From Colocasia esculenta (lineage: Eukaryota; Streptophyta; Magnoliopsida; Alismatales; Araceae): a stretch of DNA of 64,000 bases. The position numbers and the translations under genes are program-made. Within the stretch, counting starts at the first letter, position 1. Every line of letters starts with the position of its first letter. Below, piece after piece: positions 12,541-24,770 of the stretch. The notes under the pieces are model-generated. The model had not been told where the DNA came from. It ran no database searches and saw only the letters and a list, made by a program, of their open reading frames with translations. The stretch is from contig CM024766.1 in the NCBI GenBank assembly GCA_014218235.1, positions 73,955,207 through 74,019,206 on the forward strand, in the 5' to 3' direction.

Positions 12541-14490
12541 CTACCTAGCCATGCGGATACCGAACAACAATGCTTCGTACTCAGCAACATTGTTGGAGGA
12601 AGCGAAGCGAAACTGAAGGGCGTATTGGAACTCTAGCCCCTCAGGAGAGGTGAGGACCAAGCCTGCTCCGCTCCCCGTGACACAAGAGGACCCATCAACG
12701 TAGAGCTCCGATGGGGGCTCGTCGGCCAGCGGAGGATCTTGCTCGGTAGGGAGAGTACACTCCGCAACAAAGTCCGCCAATGCTTACGCCTTGATTGCTA
12801 TCCTTGGGCGAAAACTGATGTCGAACTCACCGAGCTCTATGGCCCACTTAATTAGCCTACCGGAAGCCTGTGGACGCTGAAGGATGGACTTCAGCGGTTG
12901 GTCGATAAGAACCGTAATAGAGTGGGCCTAAGCTTCCGAGCAGCCGTGACCAGGGCAAGGGCGAGTTTCTCTGCTCAGGGGTACCTCCTCTCAGCTTCTT
13001 GGAGGACCCTACTGATGTAGTATACTGGGTGCTGTGCCGCACCCTCTTCTCTGAACAGAACCGCGCTAATGGAGTGTTCGGTGACCGAAAGGTATACAAA
13101 TAGTGGTTCTCCGAGCACGGGCTTCGAGAGAATAGGTGGGGCTGCCAAGTATGCCTTCAGCTCGGTGAAGGCGACTTCACATTCTTCAGTCCACCGTACA
13201 TGCCCCCCTTGCTGGGAGGTGCCTTTGGGGCCTCGCAGCAACTTGAAGAAGTTGAAACTTCTTTTAGCTACTTGGGACATGAACCGGTTCAGCGCAGTGA
13301 GACGTCCAGTGAGACGATGGACGTCACGCACTGTTTTCGGACTGCCCATTTCGAGTACGGCTTGGATTTTCTCTGGGTTTGCCTCTATCCCTCTATTTGA
13401 AACGAGGAAGCCGAGGAACTTAACCGAGCGTACTCCAAAAGCACACTTGGCTGGGTTGAGCTTCATATTATATCTCCGCAAGGTTGCGAAGGTTTCTTCG
13501 AGATCGGAGATGTGGTCGATGCTCGAGAGCGTCTTGACCAGCATGTCGTCGACATAGACTTCCATGCTGCGCCCGATCTGCTGCTTGAACATCTTGTTGA
13601 CCAGACGCTGATATGTGGCACCAGCGTTCTTCAGACCAAAGGGCATCCTGGTGAAACAGTATAACCCTAAGTCTGTGACGAACATGGTGGCGTCTTGATA
13701 CGGAGGATGCATGCTGATCTGGTGATAACCAAAGTAGGCATCAAGAAAGCTGAGAAGCTCGTGTCCGGATGTGGCGTCCACCAACTGGTCGATGCGCGGC
13801 AAGGGAAAAGTATCCTTGGGCGTCGCCTTGTCGAGATCCTTGTAGTCTACGCACACGCCATTTACCATTGGCCTTGCGCACGAGGACCACATTAGAGATC
13901 CACTTCGGGTACTGGGCTTCCGGGAGGAGCCCTATGGATCGGCTTCTGACAACATGATCCCGGATTACGGTCTGCCGTTCTCGGTTGACCGGTCGCCTCC
14001 TTTGCTGAACTGGCGGGACCCGTGGGTCCAAACGGAGGCGGTGCACCATCACCTCCGGAGGAATGCCCGAAAGCTCGTCGTCGGACCACGCGAACACGTC
14101 CAGGTTGGCGAGTAGGAAGGCCTTGTAGCGTTGCTGCTCGGCTTCCGCTAGTAAGGCGCCAATATAGAGGACATTCTCGGGGTTATCATCCACCTGTACT
14201 GGAAGCAGATCTTCAGCAGGTGTGCCTCGACTAGTGGAAGGCTGGTCGGTCGGGGGTGGAACAGGCACTGGGGCAGCGAGCGGCTGCTTGTCTCTTAAGG
14301 AGAGGACATAGCACCGTCGAGACTCGCGTTGGCACCCGAGCACCTCCCCAATCCCACTTGGAGTCGGAAACTTCATCTTTTGGTGAAGAGATGAAGGTAC
14401 CACCTTAATCTGCCCGATCAGACCTCTACCGAGGATGGCGTTGTAGCCCGACATGTACTTGATGACCAAGATGTCTACTATCTTGGTCAC
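12541..14490 (-). pseudogene. Reverse transcriptase and two RNase H domains of element A pol, broken
   Basis: The RT spans 12975-14490 in two frames: the N-terminal part (13741-14490) has SNVVLVRKANGKWR, then a frameshift near 13870, then VDYKDLDKATPKD, MPFGLKNAGATYQR and the catalytic YVDDMLVK. The first RNase H follows RT (FVYLSVTEHSISAVLF..., QHPVYYISRVLQ) and is cut by a stop near 12975. A second RNase H (12541-12780) has YVDGSS, GSGAGLVL and NNVAEYEALL. A second RNase H beside the ordinary gypsy one is a hallmark of the TAT lineage, and this supports the assignment. The domain order between protease and integrase is normal for Ty3/gypsy. Confidence 0.88.
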
Positions 14491-14513
14491 ATTTTTGGGT
14501 GCCGTCCCAAGGG

Positions 14514-16335
14514 TTATTGGAGGCGAATTCTCCCCATGGGCTGAACCGAAACTCCCGAGAAGCCGTACAGTGGAGACTCTACAGGGATGAGCTGATCGGT
14601 CTTAAGGCCCATAAGAAGGCAACAATCGTAGGCCAACACGTCCGGAGCACTTCCATTATCCACCAAAATTCGGCGCACATTACAGTGGTTGATGGTGGCC
14701 GAAACGACCAGCGCATCAGTGTGCAGGGTAGTAACCCCTACAAGATCTGTGTCCGAGAAGGTTATAGCCTCCTCGGACTGTGCGCGTGCAGAATTGGTAG
14801 GATACAAAGCTGGCCGGGGCGCCGGAGGCCTGTCAACGACGTGTACTCGCCTTGCGTAATCGCGTCGGCTTTGAGTGCTTTCTCTGCCTGCACCAAACCC
14901 TCCCGTGATCACATTGATTTCCTGCCCATTGGGTTCGTTGTTGATCAGCTTCTCGGGAGTTCGCTCTCGGCGTCTGGGGCGGTCCTCATTCCGGCGCATG
15001 AACCGTCTGAGGTAGCCGCGCTTGAAGAGGGACTCGATTTCATCTTTAAGCTAGCGCATTCGGAGGTGTCGTGGCCGTGGTTGCAGTGGAAGCGACAATA
15101 CTTCTCCTGGTTGTGCCGCCGGGGATCGGAGCACATCCTTGGTGGCCACCGAACATATGGTTCGTCCCTGATCTTTGCCAGGATCTGTTCGGGTGCCACC
15201 GTCAGCGGTGTGTAGTCGGTGAAGGGGCGTGGTCGGCGTGGTGAGTCGCCGTTGCACTGTCCTTTCTTTCGATCACGGTCTGGACCGTTATCGGAAGGCC
15301 TCTTCTTGTCCGACTGCTCGCCCTGCTCTGCTCGGCCGGCAGCCAGACTTTCCTCGCATGCCGCATGGCGTTGAGCGATGGAAAGTAGCTCAGCCAAAGT
15401 GGCAGGTTGCTAGACGCTGAGGGTCCTCTGCAGGAAGCCATCACGAGTGCCCTGGATGAGGGCGCTAGTGGCGAGAGGAACGTTCAGGCGTGTAATGTGA
15501 AGTGCCTCAGTCCGGAACCTCTTAAAGAAGTCCCAGAGCACCTCTCCCTTCTTCTGGCGGACGGCCAGGAGGGAGGTCACTGTGCGCGGCTGCGACCTTC
15601 CACCGAGGAAATTGTCCCAGAAGGACTTCTTCAGTTGGCGGAAGGAGGAGATAGAGCCCGTAGGAAATGCTTCGAACCAAGCTCTAGCGGTCTCCTTGAG
15701 AGTGGCCGGGAAGGCCCGACATTTGGCCACGTCTGATGCTCCATGGAACACCATGTGCGACTCAAACCCGTGGATGTGATCCGCCGGGTCGGTGGTGCCG
15801 TCGTAAGGTGAAACAGTGGGCAGAGGGAGCTTAGGGAAGACCAGGGCTTCCAGGATCTCCACGCTAAAGGGGGAGCGGAAGTCCAGGTCCTCCTCCGCCG
15901 GTGCTTTACCCTTTGCGCGCTGGACCATCGCGTCTATGCGACGCTCGAGGTCCGCCATGCGGCGCAAGCGCCTAGCCAACTCTTGCTCGGAATGAGCAGA
16001 GTTTTCTTGACCGGTCTTGTGGGAGTTGGCTCCCACAACTGAACGCGCCGGACGTGGGGCCGCCGTGGAGCGGCGGGGTGAGCGGCCACGGCGCTCCGGT
16101 GCCCGTTCCTCGGAGGGGGCGCGGTGCGATCGCCGTGGCGAGTCCACCTGCTGCTCCTGGGACGTAGGAGGGGAGTGAGATCGCTGGTGAGACGATTCCG
16201 CCTGACGCTCCTGCGGAAGAGAGGCCGCCGGAGCCTGGGGTCTTGCCAACTGGGCTTGTAAGCCCAGGCAAATACCCATCAGATGTTGCATCTGACCCCA
16301 GAGCTCTGCTATTTCCTGGGCAGTTGCCGGCATGG
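14514..16335 (-). pseudogene. gag and protease of element A, broken
   Basis: gag starts at the Met whose complement is at 16333-16335 (MPATAQEIAEL) and runs left. It has a Pro/Arg/Ser-rich N-terminal half and a retrotransposon gag domain with YDGTTDPADHIHGFE and ARAWFEAFPTGSI. A TAG at 15410-15412 interrupts it in the same frame. The zinc knuckle YCRFHCNHGHDTSEC follows (near 15060-15110), and a one-base deletion at about 15047 moves the reading to the protease frame (14514-14999). That frame has the aspartic protease motif ILVDNGSAPDVL. gag packages element RNA; the protease cuts the polyprotein. The ORF stays open past the Met into nested copia sequence, which is fortuitous. Confidence 0.85.
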
Positions 16336-16344
16336 CGGTACTGT

Positions 16345-17139
16345 AAGAAGAACCTTTTCCTGAATATTTTTCAAGGAGTGTACAACTGTGAGAAGAACCT
16401 TCACGCCATAAACACTCAGAGAAAGAGAGAAGAGCTCGAGCCAAAATCAACAGAAGATTTCAAGCAGAAGTCTTCATCGCCTTCAAGCCTTCCTCTCTTC
16501 CATTCTCCTTGTGCTCATTATAATCTTGGGGGAGAGTCTGTGACTGTGAGCTAAGTCCTGAGTGTTCATCTTGTAATAGCTCTCAGTCTGATCTTTCTTT
16601 TCTAAGAAAGATTTATGTCCAGCTATAGGACTGTATACAGTGTGTAACCTAGCTAGAGGTTAGTGTCTAGCAGAACCTTGTTGGGGTTTGTACCAACAGG
16701 ACCTAGCTGGGGGTTTAAGTCTAGCAGAACCGCACCGAGGTTTGTTCCAGGAGGTTTACTTCTGAACCTGTAAAAGAAGTAGGTTTGCTTCTGAGCCTAG
16801 AAAAGAAGTGGGTTGCCTTCTTTCCCGGGAAAGAGAAGAAGACCTGGTGGGGTATCCAGGGTGTTGTAGTGTCCTTGAAGGGGACTATACCTTCGGTTAG
16901 TGAAATCCCAAGAGTTTACTTGGGGACTGAACGTAGGACTTCCATGTGGGAAGGGCCGAACCAGGATAAATCTCCTGTGTCCTTTTATGTGATTTTTCTT
17001 TTGCTTCCGCACTGTCACTCTTCATCACACTAACACTAACCAAACTTTTAAGTGTTCACGTTTTGATTTTAGATTTCAGAAAAACCTATTCACCCCCCCC
17101 CCTCTAGGTTGCCTTGCTGCCGTACATAAAGGGCCAACA
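16345..17139 (+). repeat. Truncated 5' LTR of the nested SIRE-like element
   Basis: This stretch matches the last ~800 bp of the 3' LTR (about 20383-21181) with only scattered differences. The first ~990 bp of the LTR are absent. It ends ...GGGCCAACA and is followed directly by the primer binding site. Confidence 0.88.
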
Positions 17140-17156
17140 AGTGGTATCAGAGAGGG
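17140..17156 (+). other. Primer binding site, initiator tRNA-Met type
   Basis: TGGTATCAGAG directly after the LTR end is the usual copia primer binding site, complementary to the 3' end of plant initiator methionine tRNA. It primes minus-strand cDNA synthesis. Confidence 0.85.
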
Positions 17157-17202
17157 TCTCTGAATATTCAAGAAAGATCCAACGATCTTAGAGCAAAGAT
17201 TC

Positions 17203-18870
17203 ATGGCAGCTCAAGGATATGCTGAAGGACAATCAGTCACCAGACCTCCATTCTTTGATGGAGAAGACTACCAATATTGGAAGATGAGGATGAAATGCTT
17301 CATTCGTGGCACAGACTTTGATCTGTGGCAGGTAATTGAGGTAGATGACTTTGTTATTGTTCCTGTTGAAGGCACTATTGCCATTACACCTGTTGATAAA
17401 AGTAAATTATCTTTAAACTTTAAAGCTAAGAACTACTTATGTTGTGCCTTATCCAAAAGAGAATTTAGTAGAGTATCTGCATGCAAATCTGCTAAAGAAA
17501 TTTGGGATAAACTGCAGATAACTTATGAAGGAACAGATACAGTGAAACAAATTAGGATAGATATTCTTGTTTCACAATATGAACAATTTAAAATGCTTCC
17601 AAACGAAAACATTACTACTATGTATAATAGATTTTCAAGCATAGTAGTAGGCTTAAATTCTCTTGGTAAAACTCTTTCCAATGAAGAAACTGTTAGAAAG
17701 ATACTTAGGTCTTTAACTGTTTCATGGACACCTAAAGTAACCGCTATTGAAGAAGCCCATGACTTAACCAAATTGTCAATTGATAATTTAATAGGTTCTC
17801 TCATGGCACATGAAATAAATATGGAGCGACTATCTGAAAGCTCATCAAAGAAAAAATGTACTAATGCTCTTAAAGTTACAGCTGCTCCTTCCACTTCTTC
17901 TTCTAGTTCCAAAAATGCAGATTCTGAAGACAGTGATGTAGATGAAGTTCTGTCCAAGCTTCAGAAAATTCTCAAGAAGAAGAAAGATGGATCAAGAAGG
18001 ATTCAAAAGAAAGAGAGAAAAGAAAAAGAACCAGTCTGCTATGAATGCAGAAAACCTGGACATCTGAGACCAGATTGTCCAAGGCTCAAGAAGACTGGTC
18101 AAACCGTGAAGCCTAAGAAGCAACACAAGAAGTTCAAAAGAAAAGCCATGACAGCTGCTTGAGAAAATGATGAGGCCACAAGCTCAGAATCATCAAGCTC
18201 AGAATCAGAGAAAGTGCAAGTAAATCTAGCCCTCATGGCAGAACTAGATGATGTATATTCTGACTCATTTTTCAATTCTTGCACAGATTCAGGGTCAGAA
18301 TCAGAAGACTTAGAAGAAGTCTTTAATGAACTTTATGATAAACACAAGGTTGTTGTAAAAGAATTGAAAAATATCAAGAACAACCTTACTTGTTTGGAAA
18401 ATACTAATTCTGATCTTAAATCAGAAATGGAACAACTGGAAAAACAACTGAAGGACAATAAAGATAATAATTATCTTTTAAATAAAAATTTGAAAAATAT
18501 GAATAATGAGAAGTTAGAGTTAAAAGAAAAATTAAAAACTCTAACTGAAGAAAATCTTTATTTAAAAGAATCAGTTGAAAAATTAACAAAAGGGAAAACA
18601 TCCTTAGCCCTATGCTTAAAAGGGTCAAAATCTGGAAATAATAAACAAGGGCTTGGATACATACCCCCAGAAAAGGAAAAACAAGCCACAATTCCAGGTA
18701 AATATCATTTACCAAAATTTGTAAAAGAAACCAACATACCTCAGAAAAAGAAACCTGAAATATCCAAGGTGCATCAAAATAAAAAGATTTCTAAAAAGTT
18801 AATTTGTTCAAATCAAGGGCAATCAAAATTGCAAAATAAACTATATTCATTGTTGCTCTCATTGCAATAA
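17203..18870 (+). pseudogene. gag of the nested SIRE-like copia, one stop codon
   Basis: The frame opens at ATG 17203 (MAAQGYAEG), 46 bp after the primer binding site. It contains a copia gag domain (PPFFDGEDYQYWKMRM; UBN2/DUF4219 type), an acidic Ser-rich linker, and a CCHC zinc knuckle CYECRKPGHLRPDCP near 18037-18081. It then has a long Lys/Asn/Glu-rich coiled coil (about 18300-18600) as in SIRE gag. A TGA at 18160-18162 interrupts the frame where related proteins have Trp; the same frame then continues to 18868. Just after 18850 a second knuckle (CxxCNKLGHT) and KRIWVP appear in another frame, so a frameshift lies there. The protein would form the particle that packages element RNA. Confidence 0.85.
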
Positions 18871-19386
18871 ATTAGGACACACTATAAACACCAGCACAAC
18901 AAGGCACTTAGTTTGGATCCCTAAAGGATATTTTCATGCTTCTAACCATCAAGGACCCAAAAGGATTTGGGTACCTACCTTTGAGTAATTTCCTTGCAGG
19001 TTAGCCTTGGAGCATCAAAAACTAAGGATGCTCAAGGCAGGAGTGACTGTAGACTCTTCATTCAAATCACATCTAAAGAAAGAGTAGTCACAAAAATTGA
19101 ATTGGTCTTTATTACTAACAATTATTTGCAAGTTTCATTCAGGTGGAGTCTCTCATTCAGGGGGAGCACAGACTAAGGGGGATTTATTCATTTATGTCAA
19201 TCATTGTTGAACCCCTCAATGGTAAGAATTCTCTCAAAGGGGGAGAGAAATGCATGGTAAGATCCTTCCTTTTTGGTTTGTGACAAAAAGGGGGAGAGTT
19301 TGTATGAATTTTCTGAAACCTCTATGCTTTATATATTTTTATCAGAAAATTCACATAAATTTTGTCATCACCAAAAAGGGAGAGAT
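18871..19386 (+). other. Remnant between gag and 3' LTR of the SIRE-like element; pol missing
   Basis: About 500 bp replaces the several kilobases of protease, integrase, RT and RNase H. A gag-end remnant (KRIWVPT in a shifted frame) runs to about 18985. It is followed by repeated purine tracts of the GGGGGAGAG type at about 19159, 19237 and 19290 and by the polypurine tract CAAAAAGGGAGAGAT (about 19372-19386). Tracts of this kind are typical of the SIRE 3' untranslated region. Confidence 0.75.
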
Positions 19387-21181
19387 TGTTGAACCACTTT
19401 ATGGTTGTCCTTATATTTTGGTGATAACAAAACTTATGATGATTTCATATATATCTTTGTTGATTAAATACTATTGAATATTTTGTTTCATCTGTGTCGC
19501 ATCAATCTCATAGCAAAATGCTGAGTCTCACATTGATGCAATATGGCGCACTAAAATGATAAAATCGATGTTTAATCAATATACATCGATTTTAGTTCAA
19601 GTGCCAAAATTAATAAGCGCTACAACAATTTGGTTTTAATTGATTTTTTAAAGCGCTACAACGACTTCGCTAAGTCATAACGATTTGTTAAGAAATCGAT
19701 CTCAGAACGATTCGCTAAGTGGCCATAACGATTTGTTAAGAAATCAATCTCAAAACGATTCCTTTTATAGCCACAACGATTTCCCCTCATATCGATTTCG
19801 TTCTCATAACGATTTGATAAGTTTCACATCGATTCGGGTCTCGTAACGATTTCATAAGTGATCACATCGATTTCTTCAGGTAATCACAACGATTTGCTTG
19901 CATAACAATTTCATAAGTGATCACATCGATTTCTTCAGGTGATCACAATGATTTGCTTGCATAACAATTTCATAAGTGATCACATCGATTTGTTCATAAT
20001 CTTGCAACGATTTTCTTATAAATAAATAATGATTTTATAAGTCATATTCACATCGATTTCTCTTGTATGTTCAAGTGTTTTTGGCGCCTAAATGGAAAGT
20101 CAAATATCTTCTGACAAAAAGCTGCATGCGTAATTTCTCAGTCCTGTCAGAAAAAGAAATGACTTATCAGTTTTAGCATGTTAAGAAAAACACAGTAGCA
20201 AGCACAGCTTTCATGTAAACACTCTTTTATACTAACACTTTCTTCCATGCTCACAGACCTCGAAGACCACAAGAGTGATCAAGACAAGAGATTAGCAATG
20301 GGTAGAACTCCAACGGATCTCTTCAACGGATCCTTTTCAAAAGCCTCTCATATAAAAGATGAAGCATGGCTGAAGAAAAAAAAAAGAACCTTTTCCTGAA
20401 TATTTTTCAAGGAGTGTACAATTGTGAGAAGAACCTTCAGGCCATAAACACTCAGAGAAAGAGAGAAGAGCTCGAGCCAAAATCAACAGAAGCTTTCAAG
20501 CAGAAGTCTTCATCGCCTTCAAGCCTTCCTCTCTTCCATTCTCCCTGTGCTCATTGTAATCTTGGGGGAGAGTCTGTGACTGTGAGCTAAGTCCTGAGTG
20601 TTCATCTTGTAATAGCTCTCAGTCTGATCTTTCTTTTCTAAGAAAGATTTCTGTCCATCTGTAGGACTGTATACAGTGTGTAACCTAGCTAGAGGTTAGT
20701 GTCTAGCAGAACCTTGTTGGGGTTTGTACCAACAGGACCTAGCTGGGGGTTTAAGTCTAGCAGAACCGCACTGGGGTTTGTTCCAGGAGGTTTATTTCTG
20801 AACCTGTAAAAGAAGTAGGTTTGCTTCTGAGCCTAGAAAATAAGTGGGCTACCTTCTTGCCCGGGAAAGAGAAGAAGACCTGGTGGGGTATCCAGGGTGT
20901 TGTAGTGTCCTTGAAGGGGACTGTACCTTCGGTTAGTGAAATCCCAAGAGTTTGCTTGGGGACTGGACGTAGGACTTCCATGTGGGAAGGGCCGAACCAG
21001 GATAAATCTCCTGTGTCCTTTTGTGCGATTGTTCTTTTGCTTCCGCACTGCCACTCTTCATCACACTAACACTAACCAAACTTTTAAGTGTTCACGTTTT
21101 GATTTTAGATTTCAGAAAAACCTATTCACCCCCCCCCCCCCCCTCTCTAGGTTACCTGCTGCCGTACATAAAGGGCCAACA
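19387..21181 (+). repeat. 3' LTR of the nested SIRE-like element
   Basis: It is 1795 bp long and begins TGTTGAACC and ends GGCCAACA, with perfect TGTTG/CAACA terminal repeats. The right half repeats the truncated 5' LTR. The left half carries a degenerate array of AACGATTT/ATCGATTT words (about 19556-20065). A C-tract of variable length near 21128-21143 differs from the 5' copy. Confidence 0.88.
19556..20065. repeat. Degenerate short tandem repeats in the SIRE-like LTR
   Basis: The words CATAACGATTT, CACATCGATTT and TTCATAAGTGATCACA recur every 20-60 bp. A ~60-bp unit (TAAGTGATCACATCGATTT followed by CTTCAGGT.ATCACAA) is repeated two to three times at about 19850-19995. This part is missing from the truncated 5' LTR, so it cannot be compared within the element. 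Confidence 0.75.
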
Positions 21182-21968
21182 ATTTCCTGTTCGGGCCGGA
21201 ACCGAATGAGCCTACACTCAGAGGAAAGGGAAGACGGTTGCCGGTAGCGGGCGCAGGCCTGCAAAACCAGAATAGGATCAGGGGGCCCGGTTGAAGAACT
21301 GGGGAGAACCCTCCGATGCCTAAGTCAATAGCGGACTTGAGAGGAAGGGAGTTCTCGTGTGTGATGTCGTGGCTGGTGTGAGTAAGATTGCGTGATTACG
21401 CGTACATCTGCATGGCGCTGTACCTGAGCCTTTTATAGGCATGTGCATTGGGGAGAAGGTATGAAACCTCCCGGGATCGTGCCTGAAAGGCCGCGCCGGT
21501 TGGCGCGTCGTCTGGGGAGTTACGCACCAGAGCGCCCATTGGGGCACTCGGTAGTTATTTGATCGCGGGGCACGTGGCCCGCAGCCGTTATAACCGTCGT
21601 AGGACGTGAAACGACCTGCTAGGACGCCCCTTGGCCATAGATCCCGAGCAGGTTGCCTGTATGGGGAGCCGGACCTGCCGTTCAGTAACCGCAGTGGGCG
21701 CTCGGTATGACTGGTCCTGCAGTCCGAAACCCACGTGGGCCGTTCTGGGGCTGAAACCTACTCCTCGAGGGGGTCTACTCGGAGTGGGATTTGAACTGAC
21801 CAAGGGGCGTCCGGGGACGGCCCTGCGCAGAGCAGGTATCCCTGGGGATGTTGGAAACGGACGTCCGAGGGCGCATGGTGTCTTAGGGAAAGGAGGAGCC
21901 CGTTCATTCTGCCATGGGCTATACGGGCCCAACAAAGGGGCCCAGGTGGCAAGAATCGACCACCACAG
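21182..21968 (-). repeat. Right LTR (5' LTR in element orientation) of element A
   Basis: It matches 6950-7732 nearly throughout but lacks the first ~16 bp (TGTGAGGGCG...), which were on the far side of the SIRE insertion. It ends ACCACCACA, followed by the GATAT target duplication at 21969-21973. The two LTRs differ by scattered substitutions and a few small indels, so the insertion is not recent. Confidence 0.88.
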
Positions 21969-21973
21969 ATATG

Positions 21974-24770
21974 ATTCACCAACTCATACTCTCAACATAT
22001 TTTATAACTACAATGAGATTATAAATACAAATGCATATATCAAATATAGAAACTAATTCTCCGCTAATTAACATTCAACAGAAATATTTATGAAAAAAAT
22101 AAAGAATAACTTATATACCTCTGAAATCTTCCATATTCAACGATATACCTCTAAAATTTAGCTATTAGATTGTATATCTCTCAAATTAAAAAAATATGGA
22201 TATCATTGATATCTCTGTGGTTAATGAACCATAAGAATCTGAATAATATTTTGTCCTCAATAAGACAAAATTGTTAAAATAGAGATAAAAAGATAAAAAT
22301 ATCCCTGAGAGAGAAGAGATAGATGTTCAGGCAAGGGAGGGGGTGGAGACTGGAGAGAGAAGGGATGCGTAAGTCATTTTCTCTTTTTAATTCAACTATG
22401 ATTGAATTAAATAGAGGAATGAAGTAGGAGGGCCATATATGATGTTTTCTTTTGTTTGAGAGACAAACAATTTAACAAGTGGGTTGAAGGTAAATCGTGG
22501 AATATGAAAAAATTTAGTAGTATATAAGTATTTTTTATAAAAATCATAAAAAACCCATTCTACTCATTTTAAATACGTATGCTCCATTCTACTCATTTTC
22601 CCTCCTCTTCCCCACCTCCATTCCCGATGCACACGATGTGAGAAGAGGAACATGTAGAAAATAGAAAATAAAAAATACCCTGACCCATGAAAAAAGAAAA
22701 GAAAAAAGAGACCGAAGGAGATGTCAACGGATGATATATAGTGCGGATAATAAATTATCCGCATCACATTCATATTCGTATTTAATAATTTATTGGTTGA
22801 AAAATAATATCTACTTACTGTTCGTTAAGTTAACAAAATATATTGTTATCAAATTATTAGTTACCGTTAACATCTTTTGTTGGGGATGGACTCACTTCTT
22901 ATTTCTTATGATGACAACGATGCATCTCAATCCTTAGCTTCTCTCTTTTCTACTCCAGCCATTGTGGCCTCTCTTTAAGACTTTTTTGGTAAAGAGTTAG
23001 CATAGATTATAGAATTAACTTGTTGGAATCCTAGATTAACCATAAACAAAAATAAATTTGTCACTAGTTAAATTGGAGTTGGTCAGAATTAAGTCTAAAT
23101 AATTTGAGCTAACTTAACACATCTGTGAAGATGGAGTAGAGTTAACCACACAATTTTTAACTTTTTGCCCACATCAGTACTCATCAATTAATACCCCTCC
23201 AAGCCCCCTTGGACCTTCCTTTTTCAATCTCTTTTTTCCTCTCCTCAATTAATACCCCACCCACCATAGCCCCAAGGTACACATAAATTTGAATTTTATT
23301 ATTTCAAAATTATTGTGATACTTTATAATCATATGATTATAATTAATCATTATGTTCTTAATAAACCCATTAATAGCAATACAGCGTATAATTATGACAG
23401 CATATAACTCCATCACATTTCAGATTATAAATATAATACTGTTAACATACGTATAACATGCATTAAATTAATGACCAAAATTTAACCTGTGTAAATAATT
23501 GCCTTAACAACATAACTTTGGTTAACATAAGAAGGGAATTTAGTACTATGGTAATATGCATCTAACATACATGTTTGTTATTCATCACAATAAATAAAGG
23601 TTCATTCAGTTAATACAAGTTAAAAGGAGATGTACCACAAGTTATATTGGAAGTTATTAAAGAAAAGAGTTGAGGGTAAGAGACAAGGGCATTTTAGATA
23701 TTGCAAAAGATCTATCAAAGTATAATATTAAAAAGTAAGCTAACTCAATTTACACGAAGTAAACTCTACCTTCACCAAAACAAAAGGTGCTTTAACAAAG
23801 TATCAAATTATCTATAGAATTGGGTCAGGTTAACTCAAACTCTTTTGGAAAGTGGCCACACCCGTATGAACCCTTGTTAGATCCCCCCTTGGTCAATCCT
23901 AAAAGCGTTACACCAATAGCCCACCTAATATACTTGTCTTTTTCTTTCCAAGTATGGCAGATTGGTCAATTACCTTTACTCTTCCCAAAGCTGCCATTTT
24001 GTTGACAAAGACAGCACCGTCTATACCTCACCCAGTATAAACATAAAATCCTGAAAGTTAAGTATATATTAAAAAAAAAAACGAGAGAAGTCTCACATTC
24101 ATATATATATACTCCATGATTAACACTTAAAACACAGTGGTTTGACCGCAGAAACATGATGATCAAAGTGGGGGCAGAGCGTACACGCACTTATCTGGTG
24201 GACTCGCTTTCAAACAATAGGTTCATACAGGGAGGACAAGAGGGAACTGGGGAATTTGGGCAACAGAACGAAGCTGTCCATAGGCATGGGATGCGATGTC
24301 TAATGTTTTGCATACCTGCTTCATACGACCATTAAACACACTGTGCGACGGGATGGGGCCTGGCGTTGTTTAGCGGCAAGGCAATACGCAGCGGCTCCGT
24401 AGATAGAAAAGAAAAGATGATGGTGCTTAGTGGAGGGGCAAAAAGAGGACAGCACACCCACTCGCGTGGCCGTCGTTTTCTTCTTGGGAGGCAGCCGCGC
24501 GGTGTCGAAGCGGGGTGTGGGGAAGGGAGGGGGAGGGTCAGGGTCGGCTCGCGCCGGTCAGACTTGCTCTGGTGGACCTCCCGCACATGCGTCATCACAT
24601 GCTCATTCCCCTCTCCCTCCCCACTTTTTGTTCTAGATCCCTATCATCACCACCAGCCGTCTCTCGTCACTCACAGTTCACAGCTCACAAATGGGGATTA
24701 GAGGCCAGCTACTCCTGCTGTGTTAGTCCCCTCTGCCTTCTGCTTATCTGTTTAATCCCCTCCTCTTCTC
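21974..24770. other. AT-rich intergenic spacer, no gene seen
   Basis: No domain-bearing ORF, RNA gene or LTR was recognised. The sequence is AT-rich to about 24000, then becomes GC-richer (24340-24700) as it approaches the transporter gene. Short ORFs here lack any recognisable motif. Confidence 0.5.

Larger units (their letters stand above)
16345..21181 (+). mobile_element. SIRE-like Ty1/copia element nested in element A, internally deleted and 5'-truncated
   Basis: The element has a truncated 5' LTR (16345-17139), a primer binding site, a gag ORF (17203-18870), a short remnant with no pol, a polypurine tract and a full 3' LTR (19387-21181). The gag protein, the CAAAAAGGGAGAGATTG polypurine tract followed by TGTTGAAC, and the long LTR match the SIRE/Maximus lineage. 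It lies inside the 5' LTR of element A: the right junction at 21181/21182 falls about 17 bp into that LTR. The left junction abuts the gag start of element A, so a later deletion removed the first ~1 kb of the SIRE LTR with the leader of element A. No protease, integrase, RT or RNase H remains. Confidence 0.85.
6934..21968 (-). mobile_element. Element A: complete, inactive TAT-type Ty3/gypsy retrotransposon with a nested SIRE-like copia
   Basis: Two LTRs (6934-7732 and 21182-21968) bound the element and GATAT duplications flank it. Reading the minus strand from the right, the order is 5' LTR, gag, protease, RT, RNase H, a second RNase H, integrase, then an ORF on the opposite strand, then 3' LTR. 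An extra ORF antisense to gag-pol near the 3' LTR and a second RNase H are known features of the TAT/Ogre group of plant gypsy elements. A SIRE-like copia element (16345-21181) interrupts the 5' LTR, and the primer binding site and leader are gone. All ORFs carry stops or frameshifts, so the element cannot move by itself. The total is about 15.0 kb, of which roughly 4.8 kb is the nested copia. Confidence 0.9.
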
